From positions 1-32,347 of the forward strand of contig NZ_JAYKKE010000005.1 of NCBI RefSeq assembly GCF_036336025.1: DNA of 32,347 bases, in the 5' to 3' direction. The notes under the pieces were generated by a model. The model saw only the letters and a list, made by a program, of their open reading frames with translations, was not told the DNA's origin and ran no database searches. A program made the position numbers and the translations under genes. Position 1 is the first letter of the stretch; each line of letters begins with the position of its first letter. The stretch is from Stomatohabitans albus. Lineage in GTDB: Bacteria > Actinomycetota > Nitriliruptoria > Euzebyales > Euzebyaceae. Below are positions 1-8,583 of the stretch, one piece after another.

Positions 1-2999
1 TCCACCGACGTCTCCACACGAGACGCCCCACTCAACCGCTCCAGCACAACATTGCCACTCGGACGAGTCTCATCACTCGGACTCGGCACTGGACCAGGCA
101 CGATTGGTGAACCAGGTGAACCGGATGGCGGTGGGGTAACCGGTGCCGTTTCATCATGGGTAATGGGGGCGGTATCAACGGTGAACACGCAGGCCTCTCC
201 TAGGGATGCCCACTTGTTTTCCGTATCACCAAGGGTGCTATTGATAGCTACTCGAACGGTAACGTCCTCACCATCAGCCACATGATTCTTTAAGGCTGAC
301 AGATCAAGCAGTCCGTTATCGTTAATCCGATGGGCTGCAATCAGTTCGGTTTCTTGGCCGTTCTTGACCAATGACACCTTCACTTCATTCAATTTACCGT
401 TTGCTCCACTAGGACGTGGGGTCAACACCAACGCTTCGATCCCAGCCTTGTAGACAAACCCAAAATCAAGATTTAGAGGGAAGGTCAATGGTGGTTGGCT
501 GTTATACGGGGTGTGCCACAGGGTATTGGGATCACCGTCAAACATCTTGGACGGTTCCTCACCTGGTTGGAATGGAATCACCGCTTCATTCTTCAAGCTC
601 AATCCGGTAGCTGAACAACTCGCCGGCTGTTGGTTTGGCAATAGCTTGAACATGGCCGTCAACCCACCACGAAGGGAACGCCCGTTGCCAAGGTCAATTG
701 TTGCCGTTACCGGAACAGCTCCTTCATTTTGGAGTGCACCTACTTCAGCAACTGCTTCAACACGAACGGTTTGATTTGGTTCAATACGTGGCACAGTGAC
801 CGCAGGTGTACGCCAGGTCCAACCTGGAATCGGATCAGGACGCAATACCGCGTTGTCAATCGGTGTTGATTCATGATTGGTGACGGTGAAGTTCATCTTG
901 AGCACGCCGCGTTGGGCGTCACGGTCTTCACCGGAGACGTCAACAAGTGGAATACCAAGCCAGTCCCAAGAGATCTGCATGTAATGGATAGGCACATTCG
1001 TGTAGCCGGTGAGTGATGTTGGCCGTTCATACAAAATCCCGTACTTACCTTCGATGAGGGTTCCGTCAGGATTGCGAAGGTTTGTAATGGTCGAGTAGGC
1101 CATGCTGTCAGGCTGGAACTGCTTGCTCGCCGACCATGTCTTGCCATTATCAAGTGACACGGAAACATGCCCGTTCACACGGCTCGATGTGCTCTTTGCA
1201 TTCGTAAACAGCAGCACCTTGGACTTTAAGGATCCTGGAGGCGCATCAGGGAAGGCTCGAATGATGCTTGCGTTATTCCTTGGGTCAATGAGATCGGTTT
1301 GAACTGTCGGGGCGCTATACGTCTGCCCACCATCTTTGGAAATGGCGACGAGACGCGCTCGGATACTTGATGATGAACGGGAATTCACCATCAGATCACC
1401 GTTTTCTAGTTCGACAACCTTATTTTCATCCATGCCTGTGCCAAAAGGCTGGCCGGCTTGCCATGTTTGACCATGGTCATCTGAGTACACCGAGACGGCT
1501 TGCAAAGCGCCACTGCCATTAATGATGGTGTACTGCTGTACCAAGCGGCCCTTATGAGGTGCGTGCTGTTTTTGGATGCCCTCACCGGATGCGGCAAACC
1601 GGCTTCTCCAGCTTGGATCAGGTGTAATGGCTTGGGTGATAACAGTCGGTGTGGTCCATGTTTCACCATTGTCAGATGACTCCATTACCGCAGCGTGCAA
1701 GACATTCCGATCGTTCGGATCAGTACCCGCACGAGAACCACCGAAGCCCTGGTTAAATGACTTCACAAAGAACATGAAGATTTTCTTGGACTCATGGTCA
1801 ACGACATAGGACGGGTCGGAGTACCCGTATTTGTCCGTGCCTGCCTTGCCTTCAGCGACAATGTGTACCGGACTCCAGGAACGGCCACCATCCTTAGAGA
1901 TGCGTTGCACTATGGAGTTAGGATTTGGGGCATCGCCACAGCCAGGAGGACGACCGTCCCAGGCAGCTAAGAGCCACCCATTCGGGGCCGTTGTCAGGGC
2001 AGGAATACGCGGGCAATCAAACCCACCCGTATGCCGAGTAGCAAGAATGATGGACTCACCATCAACCCGGTCGGTTGGCGTTTCCAACGGATCTCGCCGT
2101 GTCCCAGTGCTCACGGTGACCGGCGTTCCAGTAGAAGCCGTACCATTTTGGATAAGGTTCTTACCATCACGGTCACTCGTCGCTTTGAACGTGACTGACG
2201 GGGTAAAGGACCCCTTGGTAACGTCTTGATCTGTGACCCGATAGGACAGGGTATGGCACTCAAATGAAGCATTTGCCGCGACCTTATCCCACCGGCAATT
2301 CTTTGTATTGGTAGTGAGTACACCTTGAAGGTTTGAGGCACTTGGGAATGCTACAACTGCTTCATTGCGATTGTTCTGAACCCTGATTCTCCACGCCAGA
2401 ACATCATCTTTGTATACCTTGTCACCAAGGGTGTCGGTACGGGTCCACGTAATCGTGAACGGTTCCCCGCTTGCTGGGGGTGGCGGTGGGGTGTTTGAAA
2501 GAGCGATGGGTGCCCCAGCAATCTCTTGACCCTGGACCAGAACGTTTTGACCAGTCGCATCTTTTATATCAAAGCGCAGGCGAGGAATGAACGCTCCTGC
2601 GGTTACCTCATCTTGTGTAACAACATGCTTGACATCAGGACAGGGGAAGGACTGTCCAGCTCCTAATTTGCGCCAACGACACCGAGGCGCGAAATTCGTT
2701 AAATTTGAATCGCCTGGTTCTACCCAAATAGTTTCACTATTGGGATTCGTGACCTTAAGCTCAAAAACAAGTTCTGTTCCCGCAGTCACAGGAGTAGTTG
2801 TAGCACTACGGGTAATAGTGACGGTTACGGGAGAAAGGGCTGTGGGAGCCGTTATGCCTGGCCCCGTTCCGGTTCCCCCCTGAGCAATTGCAGGCGTACC
2901 TGCAAGTCCGGTCACCAGCATTGCCGTTGATGACAATGCGGCGATCATTGTGCCCGCCTTCAAACGAAAGGCGGAGCGTCGTTTGGACGTGGCGTCCAT
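1..2999 (-). CDS. Secreted GH33 exo-alpha-sialidase with C-terminal CWB2 wall anchor (3' end outside window)
   Basis: Releases terminal sialic acid from glycans outside the cell. The ATG at 2999 is preceded by a strong ribosome site (GAGGAGG, 3002-3008); at least 999 codons are open and no stop is reached. Order: signal peptide (1-40, cut near AIA-Q), two related Ig-like modules (about 45-165 and 180-310), catalytic propeller (about 320-680) with five Asp-boxes (such as SKDGGRSW, SSDNGETW), a NEW3/DUF11-like module (about 690-790), an F5/8-type (discoidin) module (about 798-930), a Pro-rich linker, and the start of a CWB2 repeat (ERLSGASRVETSV from residue 986). Family residues are all visible: Arg triad R331 (in RIP), R541, R607; acid/base D356; E525; nucleophile Y635. 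As I remember the Micromonospora NedA numbering, the 16, 66 and 28 residue gaps between the last four are the same. Divergent from flhA. Sialidase identity is very secure; the number of CWB2 repeats is unknown. Confidence 0.93.
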   Translation of the reverse strand, partial: MDATSKRRSAFRLKAGTMIAALSSTAMLVTGLAGTPAIAQGGTGTGPGITAPTALSPVTVTITRSATTTPVTAGTELVFELKVTNPNSETIWVEPGDSNLTNFAPRCRWRKLGAGQSFPCPDVKHVVTQDEVTAGAFIPRLRFDIKDATGQNVLVQGQEIAGAPIALSNTPPPPPASGEPFTITWTRTDTLGDKVYKDDVLAWRIRVQNNRNEAVVAFPSASNLQGVLTTNTKNCRWDKVAANASFECHTLSYRVTDQDVTKGSFTPSVTFKATSDRDGKNLIQNGTASTGTPVTVSTGTRRDPLETPTDRVDGESIILATRHTGGFDCPRIPALTTAPNGWLLAAWDGRPPGCGDAPNPNSIVQRISKDGGRSWSPVHIVAEGKAGTDKYGYSDPSYVVDHESKKIFMFFVKSFNQGFGGSRAGTDPNDRNVLHAAVMESSDNGETWTTPTVITQAITPDPSWRSRFAASGEGIQKQHAPHKGRLVQQYTIINGSGALQAVSVYSDDHGQTWQAGQPFGTGMDENKVVELENGDLMVNSRSSSSIRARLVAISKDGGQTYSAPTVQTDLIDPRNNASIIRAFPDAPPGSLKSKVLLFTNAKSTSSRVNGHVSVSLDNGKTWSASKQFQPDSMAYSTITNLRNPDGTLIEGKYGILYERPTSLTGYTNVPIHYMQISWDWLGIPLVDVSGEDRDAQRGVLKMNFTVTNHESTPIDNAVLRPDPIPGWTWRTPAVTVPRIEPNQTVRVEAVAEVGALQNEGAVPVTATIDLGNGRSLRGGLTAMFKLLPNQQPASCSATGLSLKNEAVIPFQPGEEPSKMFDGDPNTLWHTPYNSQPPLTFPLNLDFGFVYKAGIEALVLTPRPSGANGKLNEVKVSLVKNGQETELIAAHRINDNGLLDLSALKNHVADGEDVTVRVAINSTLGDTENKWASLGEACVFTVDTAPITHDETAPVTPPPSGSPGSPIVPGPVPSPSDETRPSGNVVLERLSGASRVETSV

Positions 3000-3325
3000 T
3001 GAACCTCCTCTAAAACTGTCACCTCGTAACAGTTCCACTTGGTGAGACATCAGACCTTTTTGTCTGATCACCACTGTGAAGGAAAGGTAAGGAAAAGTCA
3101 AAATTCTTCACTGAGAGATTCAAATTGCAACACAAGATTCACATAGCGTAGTGAGCACCATTTCTCGTATTCGTGCTGCTCACAAGCATGACACTTGGTG
3201 CCTCATCAAGATACTCAGACTATTGCAGCCCCTGCCGATGAAATGCCTTGGAAATGACTGCTGCCACGGATCGGCGGCAACCTTACCAACGGATTGGATA
3301 GAGGAGCACATTCAAAGGGTTCTAC
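3000..3325. other. Divergent intergenic region between sialidase and flhA
   Basis: 326 bases with no convincing gene. The sialidase side carries a ribosome site (3001-3010) and two stem-loops (separate entries). The flhA side has AAAGGG (3315-3320) five bases before the GTG at 3326. Promoters for both directions must lie here, but I could not pick convincing -35/-10 pairs. Confidence 0.6.
3014..3072 (-). promoter_or_regulatory. Two tandem stem-loops in the sialidase 5' leader
   Basis: Proximal hairpin: arms AACTGTCAC (3014-3022) and GTAACAGTT (3026-3034), 9 pairs including one G-U, 3-base loop, ending four bases before the ribosome site. Distal hairpin: ATCAGAC (3049-3055) and GTCTGAT (3062-3068), extended by GGTG/CACC (3041-3044 and 3069-3072) across a four-base bulge. 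They could be protein operators or leader RNA structures controlling sialidase expression. The pairing is seen; the function is inferred. Confidence 0.45.
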
Positions 3326-5443
3326 GTGAGCTTAAGTAAGCGCATCAGCCAAGTGGCCATTCCCGCTGGGGTCGTGGGCATCATTGTGATGCTCGTTATC
3401 CCCATGCCACCAATGCTGATTGACCTATTTCTTACGATCAATATCAGCGTTTCAATGCTCATTTTGCTTATCAGCATGAGTGTGGCACGCCCACTCGATT
3501 TTGCGCTCTTCCCCACGTTGCTATTAGTAATGACCCTGTTTCGTCTGGCATTAAATATGTCCACAACCCGCGGCATCTTGCTCAACGGTTACGCCGGAGA
3601 GGTGGTTGAGGGTTTCGGCAATTTCGTTATCGGGGGCAACCTCGTCGTTGGCCTTATTATCTTCCTCATTTTGGTGATCGTGCAGTTTATGGTGATCACG
3701 AACGGGGCCGGACGTGTAGCCGAAGTAGGAGCACGATTCACCCTTGATGCCATGCCGGGTAAACAGATGGCCATTGATGCTGATTTAAACGCTGGCCTCA
3801 TTGATGAAGCAACCGCCCGCAAACGTCGTGAAGAAGTTGCCGCGGAAGCTGATTTTCATGGGGCCATGGACGGGGCCAGCAAGTTTGTGAAAGGTGATGC
3901 CCTCGCCGGGCTCATCATCACTGCAATCAACCTCGTTGGCGGCCTGGGTATTGGTATCGTCATGCAAGGCCTCGAGCCAACTGAAGCCATCCAGACCTAC
4001 AGCCTGCTCACTATCGGTGACGGATTGTGTAGCCAGATTCCAGCCCTGCTCATTTCTATTGCAAGCGGCATTATCGTGACCCGTTCCACAACTGACGGCG
4101 ATATGGGTACTGACGTACTGATTCAGTTTTCCCGTCAGGCAGGACCATTAAAAATCGGTGGCGTCGCCATCATCCTGATGGGTCTTGTACCGGGCCTGCC
4201 AACCATTCCGTTCATGGTCGTTGGGGCAGCTATGTTCATTGGCGCAACCCAGCTCCCAGACCCCAATGAAGCAAAGCGCTTGGCTGAAGAAAAGAAAGCT
4301 GAAGCCGAAGCCGCTGAAGCAGCAGCCCAAGAACACATTGACACCAACAGCCCAGAAGCCATCCTCAGCGAGGTGCAAGTTGAAGAACTCCAACTTGAAA
4401 TTGCCTATGATCTCATGGACTTGGTTGATACTAGTCGCGGCGGCGATCTCTTAGATCGCATTAAGGCGCTCCGTCGCAAAATTGCCACCGATATCGGGCT
4501 TGTCATTCCACCCGTTCGCACACGCGACAACATGGAGCTCGCGCCTTCAGAATATGTCATCCGGGTTCATGGTGTTGAAATGGGCCGCGGAACTGCACCT
4601 GCGGGTCATGTCCTGGTAATTGGTGATGAAGGCAACCCGGAACTAGAAGCTGGTTCAGCAACCACCTCCGATTTAGCCGTTCTGCCCGGGCAGGCTACGA
4701 CTGAACCCGTGTTTGGATTACCTGCTCGATGGGTTCCCGTGGAATATCGTCAGCAAGCCGAGGTCCTTGGCGCCACGGTGGTTGACCGGTACAGCGTGAT
4801 CACTACCCACCTTGCTGAGATCGTTCGTGCCAATGCGGGACGACTTCTCAGCCGATCCGGCACAAAGCTCTTAGCTGATTTGGTCAAAGAAATGGCCCCT
4901 ACGGTGGCAAGCGAACTCGACGCCAGCCAGCTCAATCTGGGTGATGTTCAACGCGTCCTTGCTGAACTATTGGATGAAGGCGTTCCCATCACTGACCTTG
5001 TCCGGATATTTGAAACACTCTCTGAGGTGGGGCAAACAACCCGTGATGTTGAGCCACTGGTGGAAAGTGTGCGCACCGCCCTTGGCCCCTCTATTAGTTC
5101 GAGCTATTCGACGAATGGCACGTTACCTGTCATTGTGCTTGACCCCATGACGGAGCAAATGTTGAGCGAATCCATTCGTTCTGGCCCGCATGGTTCCTTC
5201 CTCATGTTGGACCCGCAGGTGTCTGAGCGGCTTGCCTTAGATGTAGTTGCGGTGTACCAAGAAGCTGAATCACAGGGCATACTGCCTGTGCTTGTATGTG
5301 CGCCTAATGCCCGCCAAGCCATGCGACGCTTGATGGTACAAGCCAACCCCAATATCCCCGTGCTGGCCTATTCAGAGCTTGGCTCACATTTAACGATTGA
5401 AACCGTAGGAGTGGTGACCATTGGCAACCGTGCAACGGTTTGA
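3326..5443 (+). CDS. flhA: Flagellar export gate protein FlhA
   Basis: Integral membrane subunit of the flagellar type III export gate. Its cytoplasmic domain docks chaperone-substrate complexes and couples export to proton motive force. 705 residues, normal for the family. The N-terminal half has about eight membrane segments and the conserved family stretch around residues 60-180, including LFRLALNMSTTRGIL, VVQFMVITNGAGRVAEVGARFTLDAMPGKQMAIDADLNAG (split here as the FHIPEP region) and EADFHGAMDGASKFVKGDA. The cytoplasmic domain starts after an Ala/Glu-rich linker (about 320-350). GTG start with AAAGGG five bases upstream. First gene of a flagellar/regulatory operon: the next gene starts 23 bases before this one ends. 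No other export-gate genes (flhB, fliPQR) lie in the window. Confidence 0.96.
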   Translation: MSLSKRISQVAIPAGVVGIIVMLVIPMPPMLIDLFLTINISVSMLILLISMSVARPLDFALFPTLLLVMTLFRLALNMSTTRGILLNGYAGEVVEGFGNFVIGGNLVVGLIIFLILVIVQFMVITNGAGRVAEVGARFTLDAMPGKQMAIDADLNAGLIDEATARKRREEVAAEADFHGAMDGASKFVKGDALAGLIITAINLVGGLGIGIVMQGLEPTEAIQTYSLLTIGDGLCSQIPALLISIASGIIVTRSTTDGDMGTDVLIQFSRQAGPLKIGGVAIILMGLVPGLPTIPFMVVGAAMFIGATQLPDPNEAKRLAEEKKAEAEAAEAAAQEHIDTNSPEAILSEVQVEELQLEIAYDLMDLVDTSRGGDLLDRIKALRRKIATDIGLVIPPVRTRDNMELAPSEYVIRVHGVEMGRGTAPAGHVLVIGDEGNPELEAGSATTSDLAVLPGQATTEPVFGLPARWVPVEYRQQAEVLGATVVDRYSVITTHLAEIVRANAGRLLSRSGTKLLADLVKEMAPTVASELDASQLNLGDVQRVLAELLDEGVPITDLVRIFETLSEVGQTTRDVEPLVESVRTALGPSISSSYSTNGTLPVIVLDPMTEQMLSESIRSGPHGSFLMLDPQVSERLALDVVAVYQEAESQGILPVLVCAPNARQAMRRLMVQANPNIPVLAYSELGSHLTIETVGVVTIGNRATV

Positions 5444-7325
5444 GGGACCGTCCCTAGATGATGTGTTGGCCCAAGTGCGACGCGCTTTGGGTGATGACGC
5501 TGAGATTATTGAAGCCAACCGGATCAAAGCAACCGGCCGGTTTGGTGGCGATCGCTATGAAGTAAAAGCACGTCGCGCGAAGAAAGGTCAGCGACGTCCA
5601 GACCGTCAAGCCGCAGAGTCGCACATCAATCCACAGGGTACGAGCAAAAGTGAGCCGTATCCAGGTGGCCTTGATGATGCCACCGTTCAAGCAGCCATGG
5701 ACCATGTGCAACAGGTGATGGCTGACCTTGAACGCAAACGTATCGTTGAACGGAACGCCGATGCCCCAGGCCCAACACGTTTGGTTGACCTTGCTGATCA
5801 GGTGAGTGATTCACTCCCCCAGCAAGCAGCCGACACTCTCGATAACCCCAAACACGATGACGCAAACCCTGGGTTTGCCCAGCTACTCGCCGATGCTCGA
5901 TCCCAAGCTCGCGCCAATACCCCCGCCCCCCAGGTGGACTGGCCTGAACTTGAAGCCTACTTAAGCAGTGAGGACCCGGTTGCCCAAGCCAAAGCCGACG
6001 CCGAAAGCCACGCAGGAACAGTTGAATGGGAACCACTGGATTGGAGTGCCAAGCGGGTGCGCCAGGCAACACCTGACCCCCAGATTGTTGACTTAGATTC
6101 AGTTGAAGAAATCCTCAGTGAGGACCCCCAAGATGGAGCAGAATCAGATCTTGCTGACGAGATAATCGTTGATTCAGCAGACACCCCTGTCGTTGAGCCA
6201 GACGATCAGTTGGCAAGTGCTCACTCGGCGTTTGATTCACTCGATGAGCCTGTGGAAGCTGTGGTCGACCAAGCGCACCAACGTGATGCATCACCAGACC
6301 TAACCCAGGATGCTGGGCAGGTTGATGAGCCAGCCACTCTTGACGCCCAGCCGCTTCAACCGATACCTAGTGCGCAAGCAAAAGACGATGTATTCAACGA
6401 TATTGCCTCCTCGTCGGCTGCGGCTACTCCTCCGTCAACGGACGTTCAGGCCGTCCATGAAGCTATAGCCCCTGCATTGCTATTCAGCCATGGCAGCGAG
6501 GGTTCAGCCGAAGAACCGCTCCACGACGAAACGCTACCCCATGACGATGATGCGGTTGAGGACGACGCACCTACTCAGGCAGGGTGGGTGGACGCCAACA
6601 GGCCGTTTATGGGACTGTGGACGGATGAAGCCGATGGTGAAGAGTCAGGTTGGTTTGAAACCGAATCAGAAGAACAATCCGGTGATGGGTATGCAACCTT
6701 GCGCAATCACCGCTTGGTTGAGTGGCTCAGCCGCAATGACCTCACCCCGGAAGCACTCCACCGTGCCCTTGAAGGCTTACCGCAACCTGAGCACATACCA
6801 CCTGGTCCTGGGCTCATTATTGCCGTTGTTGGTGAGGGGCCCCTTGTCCTCCCCTTGGCCCGCCGTATGGCGACGGAACTCGGTGCCGATCCCGTAAAAA
6901 CAGTGCTGGCCAGTGAACACCGTTCTCACGCAAGCGTGCCAGATAATTGTCGTATCTCTAATGGAGATGAAGCCGCACTCGACCGGCGGGCATGGCGACG
7001 GCGATCAGAAGCGACCCTCGTGGCCGTCGATACATCAACCAGTTTGGCGACCAATGCCCAAGACTGGGCGTATGGCATCCTTGAGGCTCTCCAACCGCAC
7101 CAGGTCATTGCACTCGTTGATGCAGCCCGGAAAACCGAAGATGTGGCCCGTTGGATTGCGGATCTCGGTGGCGTCGATTCAATCGCATTAACGGGGTTAG
7201 AAGAGACCGTAAGCCCCCATGCCATATTGGAATTAGGCATTCCAGTTGCTCGACTTGGAACTCGCCAAGCAAGCCCCGCAGCCTGGACTGATTTATTGCG
7301 TAATCGACGGGAGCCAGTGCAATGA
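5421..7325 (+). CDS. FlhF-like protein with degenerate SRP-type GTPase domain
   Basis: FlhF is an SRP-family GTPase that places flagella. The N-terminus (VQRFEGPSLDDVLAQVRRALGDDAEII) matches the FlhF start pattern, and position directly after flhA is the classical flhF position. Residues about 60-440 are an acidic, Pro/Ala/Asp-rich, probably disordered stretch. The C-terminal 190 residues follow the GTPase layout, but the nucleotide motifs are lost: the P-loop position reads GEGPLVLP (G471 on) without the GKT core, the DTAGR position reads DTSTS (D537), and the TKLDE position reads TGLEE (T591). Binding of GTP is therefore unlikely. Start: TTG at 5421, with AGGAG (5407-5411) nine bases upstream; the GTG at 5430 is an alternative giving MQRFEG. 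Overlaps flhA by 23 bases and the next gene by 4. Confidence 0.8.
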   Translation: MATVQRFEGPSLDDVLAQVRRALGDDAEIIEANRIKATGRFGGDRYEVKARRAKKGQRRPDRQAAESHINPQGTSKSEPYPGGLDDATVQAAMDHVQQVMADLERKRIVERNADAPGPTRLVDLADQVSDSLPQQAADTLDNPKHDDANPGFAQLLADARSQARANTPAPQVDWPELEAYLSSEDPVAQAKADAESHAGTVEWEPLDWSAKRVRQATPDPQIVDLDSVEEILSEDPQDGAESDLADEIIVDSADTPVVEPDDQLASAHSAFDSLDEPVEAVVDQAHQRDASPDLTQDAGQVDEPATLDAQPLQPIPSAQAKDDVFNDIASSSAAATPPSTDVQAVHEAIAPALLFSHGSEGSAEEPLHDETLPHDDDAVEDDAPTQAGWVDANRPFMGLWTDEADGEESGWFETESEEQSGDGYATLRNHRLVEWLSRNDLTPEALHRALEGLPQPEHIPPGPGLIIAVVGEGPLVLPLARRMATELGADPVKTVLASEHRSHASVPDNCRISNGDEAALDRRAWRRRSEATLVAVDTSTSLATNAQDWAYGILEALQPHQVIALVDAARKTEDVARWIADLGGVDSIALTGLEETVSPHAILELGIPVARLGTRQASPAAWTDLLRNRREPVQ

Positions 7326-7900
7326 GCTACCCAGAACCACGAACCCCGTTAACCGTGGTGACGAATGATGGCTACCGGAAAGCAAGCACCCTAACGGCTA
7401 CCGAAGATGAGATTGAAGTCTTGTGGGGTGAAGACCCCTCTGGTATCGAGGGTGAGATCATTGTGCGATGGTCAGCAGGTGCCGCCTTATATGAAGCACC
7501 CTGCATGCGCAATGACAATGCCATCACTCGGTCAACCCTTTCTGTTTGTGGCAATGTGCGACGCATACAGCGCCGTGATGCATTCCGTGTACCCATTGAT
7601 ATGCGTGTGACGATCGAAGGTGAAGAACTATCCGCAACGGGTATTTCTGGTGATATCAGTGAAGGTGGAATTTCCATTTTTGTGCGAAATACTCGTGATT
7701 TAGCGCATAATGAAGTTATTCAGTGTTCTTTTACGTTGAATGAGAAATCATTTATTACCAAAGCCAAGGTAATTAGAACAGATGAAGTCGTGCGTGGAAC
7801 ACGTGTGGCCTTGAGCTGGGTTGACCCTTCGTCCCAAATGATGGATACGATCCGAAAAGCCGTCTTTGATGCTCAGCTTCGACCGGGATTTAGACAATGA
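7322..7900 (+). CDS. PilZ-domain c-di-GMP receptor (YcgR-like)
   Basis: Likely c-di-GMP effector adjusting motility or export. 192 residues: an N-terminal YcgR-like beta domain (about 5-80) and a C-terminal PilZ domain. Both c-di-GMP binding motifs are intact: RxxxR at R85-R89 (RRDAFR) and D/NxSxxG at 111-116 (DISEGG). Its ATG overlaps the stop of the FlhF-like gene (ATGA, 7322-7325), so translation is coupled. Placement in a flagellar operon with csrA suggests control of flagellar function by c-di-GMP. PilZ assignment is secure; the target is inferred. Confidence 0.9.
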   Translation: MSYPEPRTPLTVVTNDGYRKASTLTATEDEIEVLWGEDPSGIEGEIIVRWSAGAALYEAPCMRNDNAITRSTLSVCGNVRRIQRRDAFRVPIDMRVTIEGEELSATGISGDISEGGISIFVRNTRDLAHNEVIQCSFTLNEKSFITKAKVIRTDEVVRGTRVALSWVDPSSQMMDTIRKAVFDAQLRPGFRQ

Positions 7901-8232
7901 ACCCCCACTACCGAATGCCGATTATTTTGATTGGGTCGCTATTGATGGTTTCACCATTGATGGGAGCATTTATCAATGGCGTTATAGATTTACCGGATTT
8001 TTTGTTACGCTATTTATTAGCATTGCTTTTTTGCACTCTCGCCGTTTGGATTATTTCAACTGTGTATGAGGGATACCAACGGGCAAATGATTACGCCGCT
8101 AAGGCAGAGATGCAACGGCTTCGCATAGAAGAAGCTGAACGTGCCGCCGAGCAAGCCCGCATAGAGCGAAAGGCACAAATTGAAGAAATTGCCAAAGAAA
8201 TAGACTCCAAACATTTGGAAACAAATGAATAA
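7897..8232 (+). CDS. Small membrane protein with C-terminal coiled coil, unknown function
   Basis: 111 residues, family not recognised. Residues about 7-28 and 36-57 are hydrophobic and form two membrane segments. From about 60 to 108 the protein is highly charged and rich in Glu, Ala, Arg and Lys (AEMQRLRIEEAERAAEQARIE region), typical of a cytoplasmic coiled coil. The ATG overlaps the PilZ gene stop (ATGA, 7897-7900), the same coupling as the preceding junction, which argues for a real gene. A role in flagellar assembly or c-di-GMP output is inferred only from position between the PilZ gene and csrA. Confidence 0.75.
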   Translation: MNPHYRMPIILIGSLLMVSPLMGAFINGVIDLPDFLLRYLLALLFCTLAVWIISTVYEGYQRANDYAAKAEMQRLRIEEAERAAEQARIERKAQIEEIAKEIDSKHLETNE

Positions 8233-8289
8233 GGCTTATCCTTTTTCAGAGTAGGCTTAAGCCACGTTGACTACCAAGAAAGAGTGATT

Positions 8290-8547
8290 GTGTTAGTCCT
8301 GACGCGCCGGACAAATGAAAAAATCCGAATTGGAGACAATGTCGTCCTCACGATTTTAGAGGTACGTGGTGATCAGGTGCGTCTCGGTATTGAGGCACCT
8401 CGCGCAGTTTCTGTTCACCGAGAAGAGGTGTGGGTGGAGCTTCAAGCCCAGAACCTCGCTGCGGCTAGCCCTTCTCAAGAGCAAATGGATAAGTTGTCAT
8501 CGCAGTTAGCGCAGGCCTCTGGCCAAACCCAAGGTGACCACGAATAA
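8290..8547 (+). CDS. csrA: Translational regulator CsrA
   Basis: RNA-binding global regulator that blocks or stabilises mRNAs by binding GGA motifs, often near ribosome sites; in flagellated Gram-positives it typically controls flagellin with FliW. The protein begins MLVLTRRTNEKIRIGDNVV, the canonical CsrA start, and continues VRLGIEAPRAVSVHREEVW, which holds the conserved RNA-binding residues. The C-terminus has an extra Gln/Ser-rich tail of about 25 residues. GTG at 8290 is chosen because it gives the family start and lies five bases after AAAGAG (8279-8284); GTG at 8284 would add two residues. Last gene of the flhA operon, 57 bases after the small membrane-protein gene. fliW is not in the window. 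Confidence 0.93.
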   Translation: MLVLTRRTNEKIRIGDNVVLTILEVRGDQVRLGIEAPRAVSVHREEVWVELQAQNLAAASPSQEQMDKLSSQLAQASGQTQGDHE

Positions 8548-8573
8548 AAAAGGTAGTGCGCGAGTATTTCTTG

Positions 8574-8579
8574 TACAAT
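8574..8579 (+). promoter_or_regulatory. Candidate -10 element for the RNA downstream of csrA
   Basis: TACAAT at 8574-8579 matches the -10 consensus in five of six positions. The predicted start, about six bases downstream, falls on the first paired bases of the long stem (GGACA at 8584). No good -35 is visible at normal spacing. Confidence 0.4.
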
Positions 8580-8583
8580 TGCA

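Noticed and set aside
3151-3339. 62-residue plus-strand frame ahead of flhA
   Set aside because: No family resemblance, no ribosome site, and it overlaps the flhA start; the region is better read as the divergent promoter region.
5626-6072. 148-residue minus-strand frame inside the FlhF-like gene
   Set aside because: Low-complexity, Gly/His/Arg-rich shadow of the acidic insert, with no motif or ribosome site.
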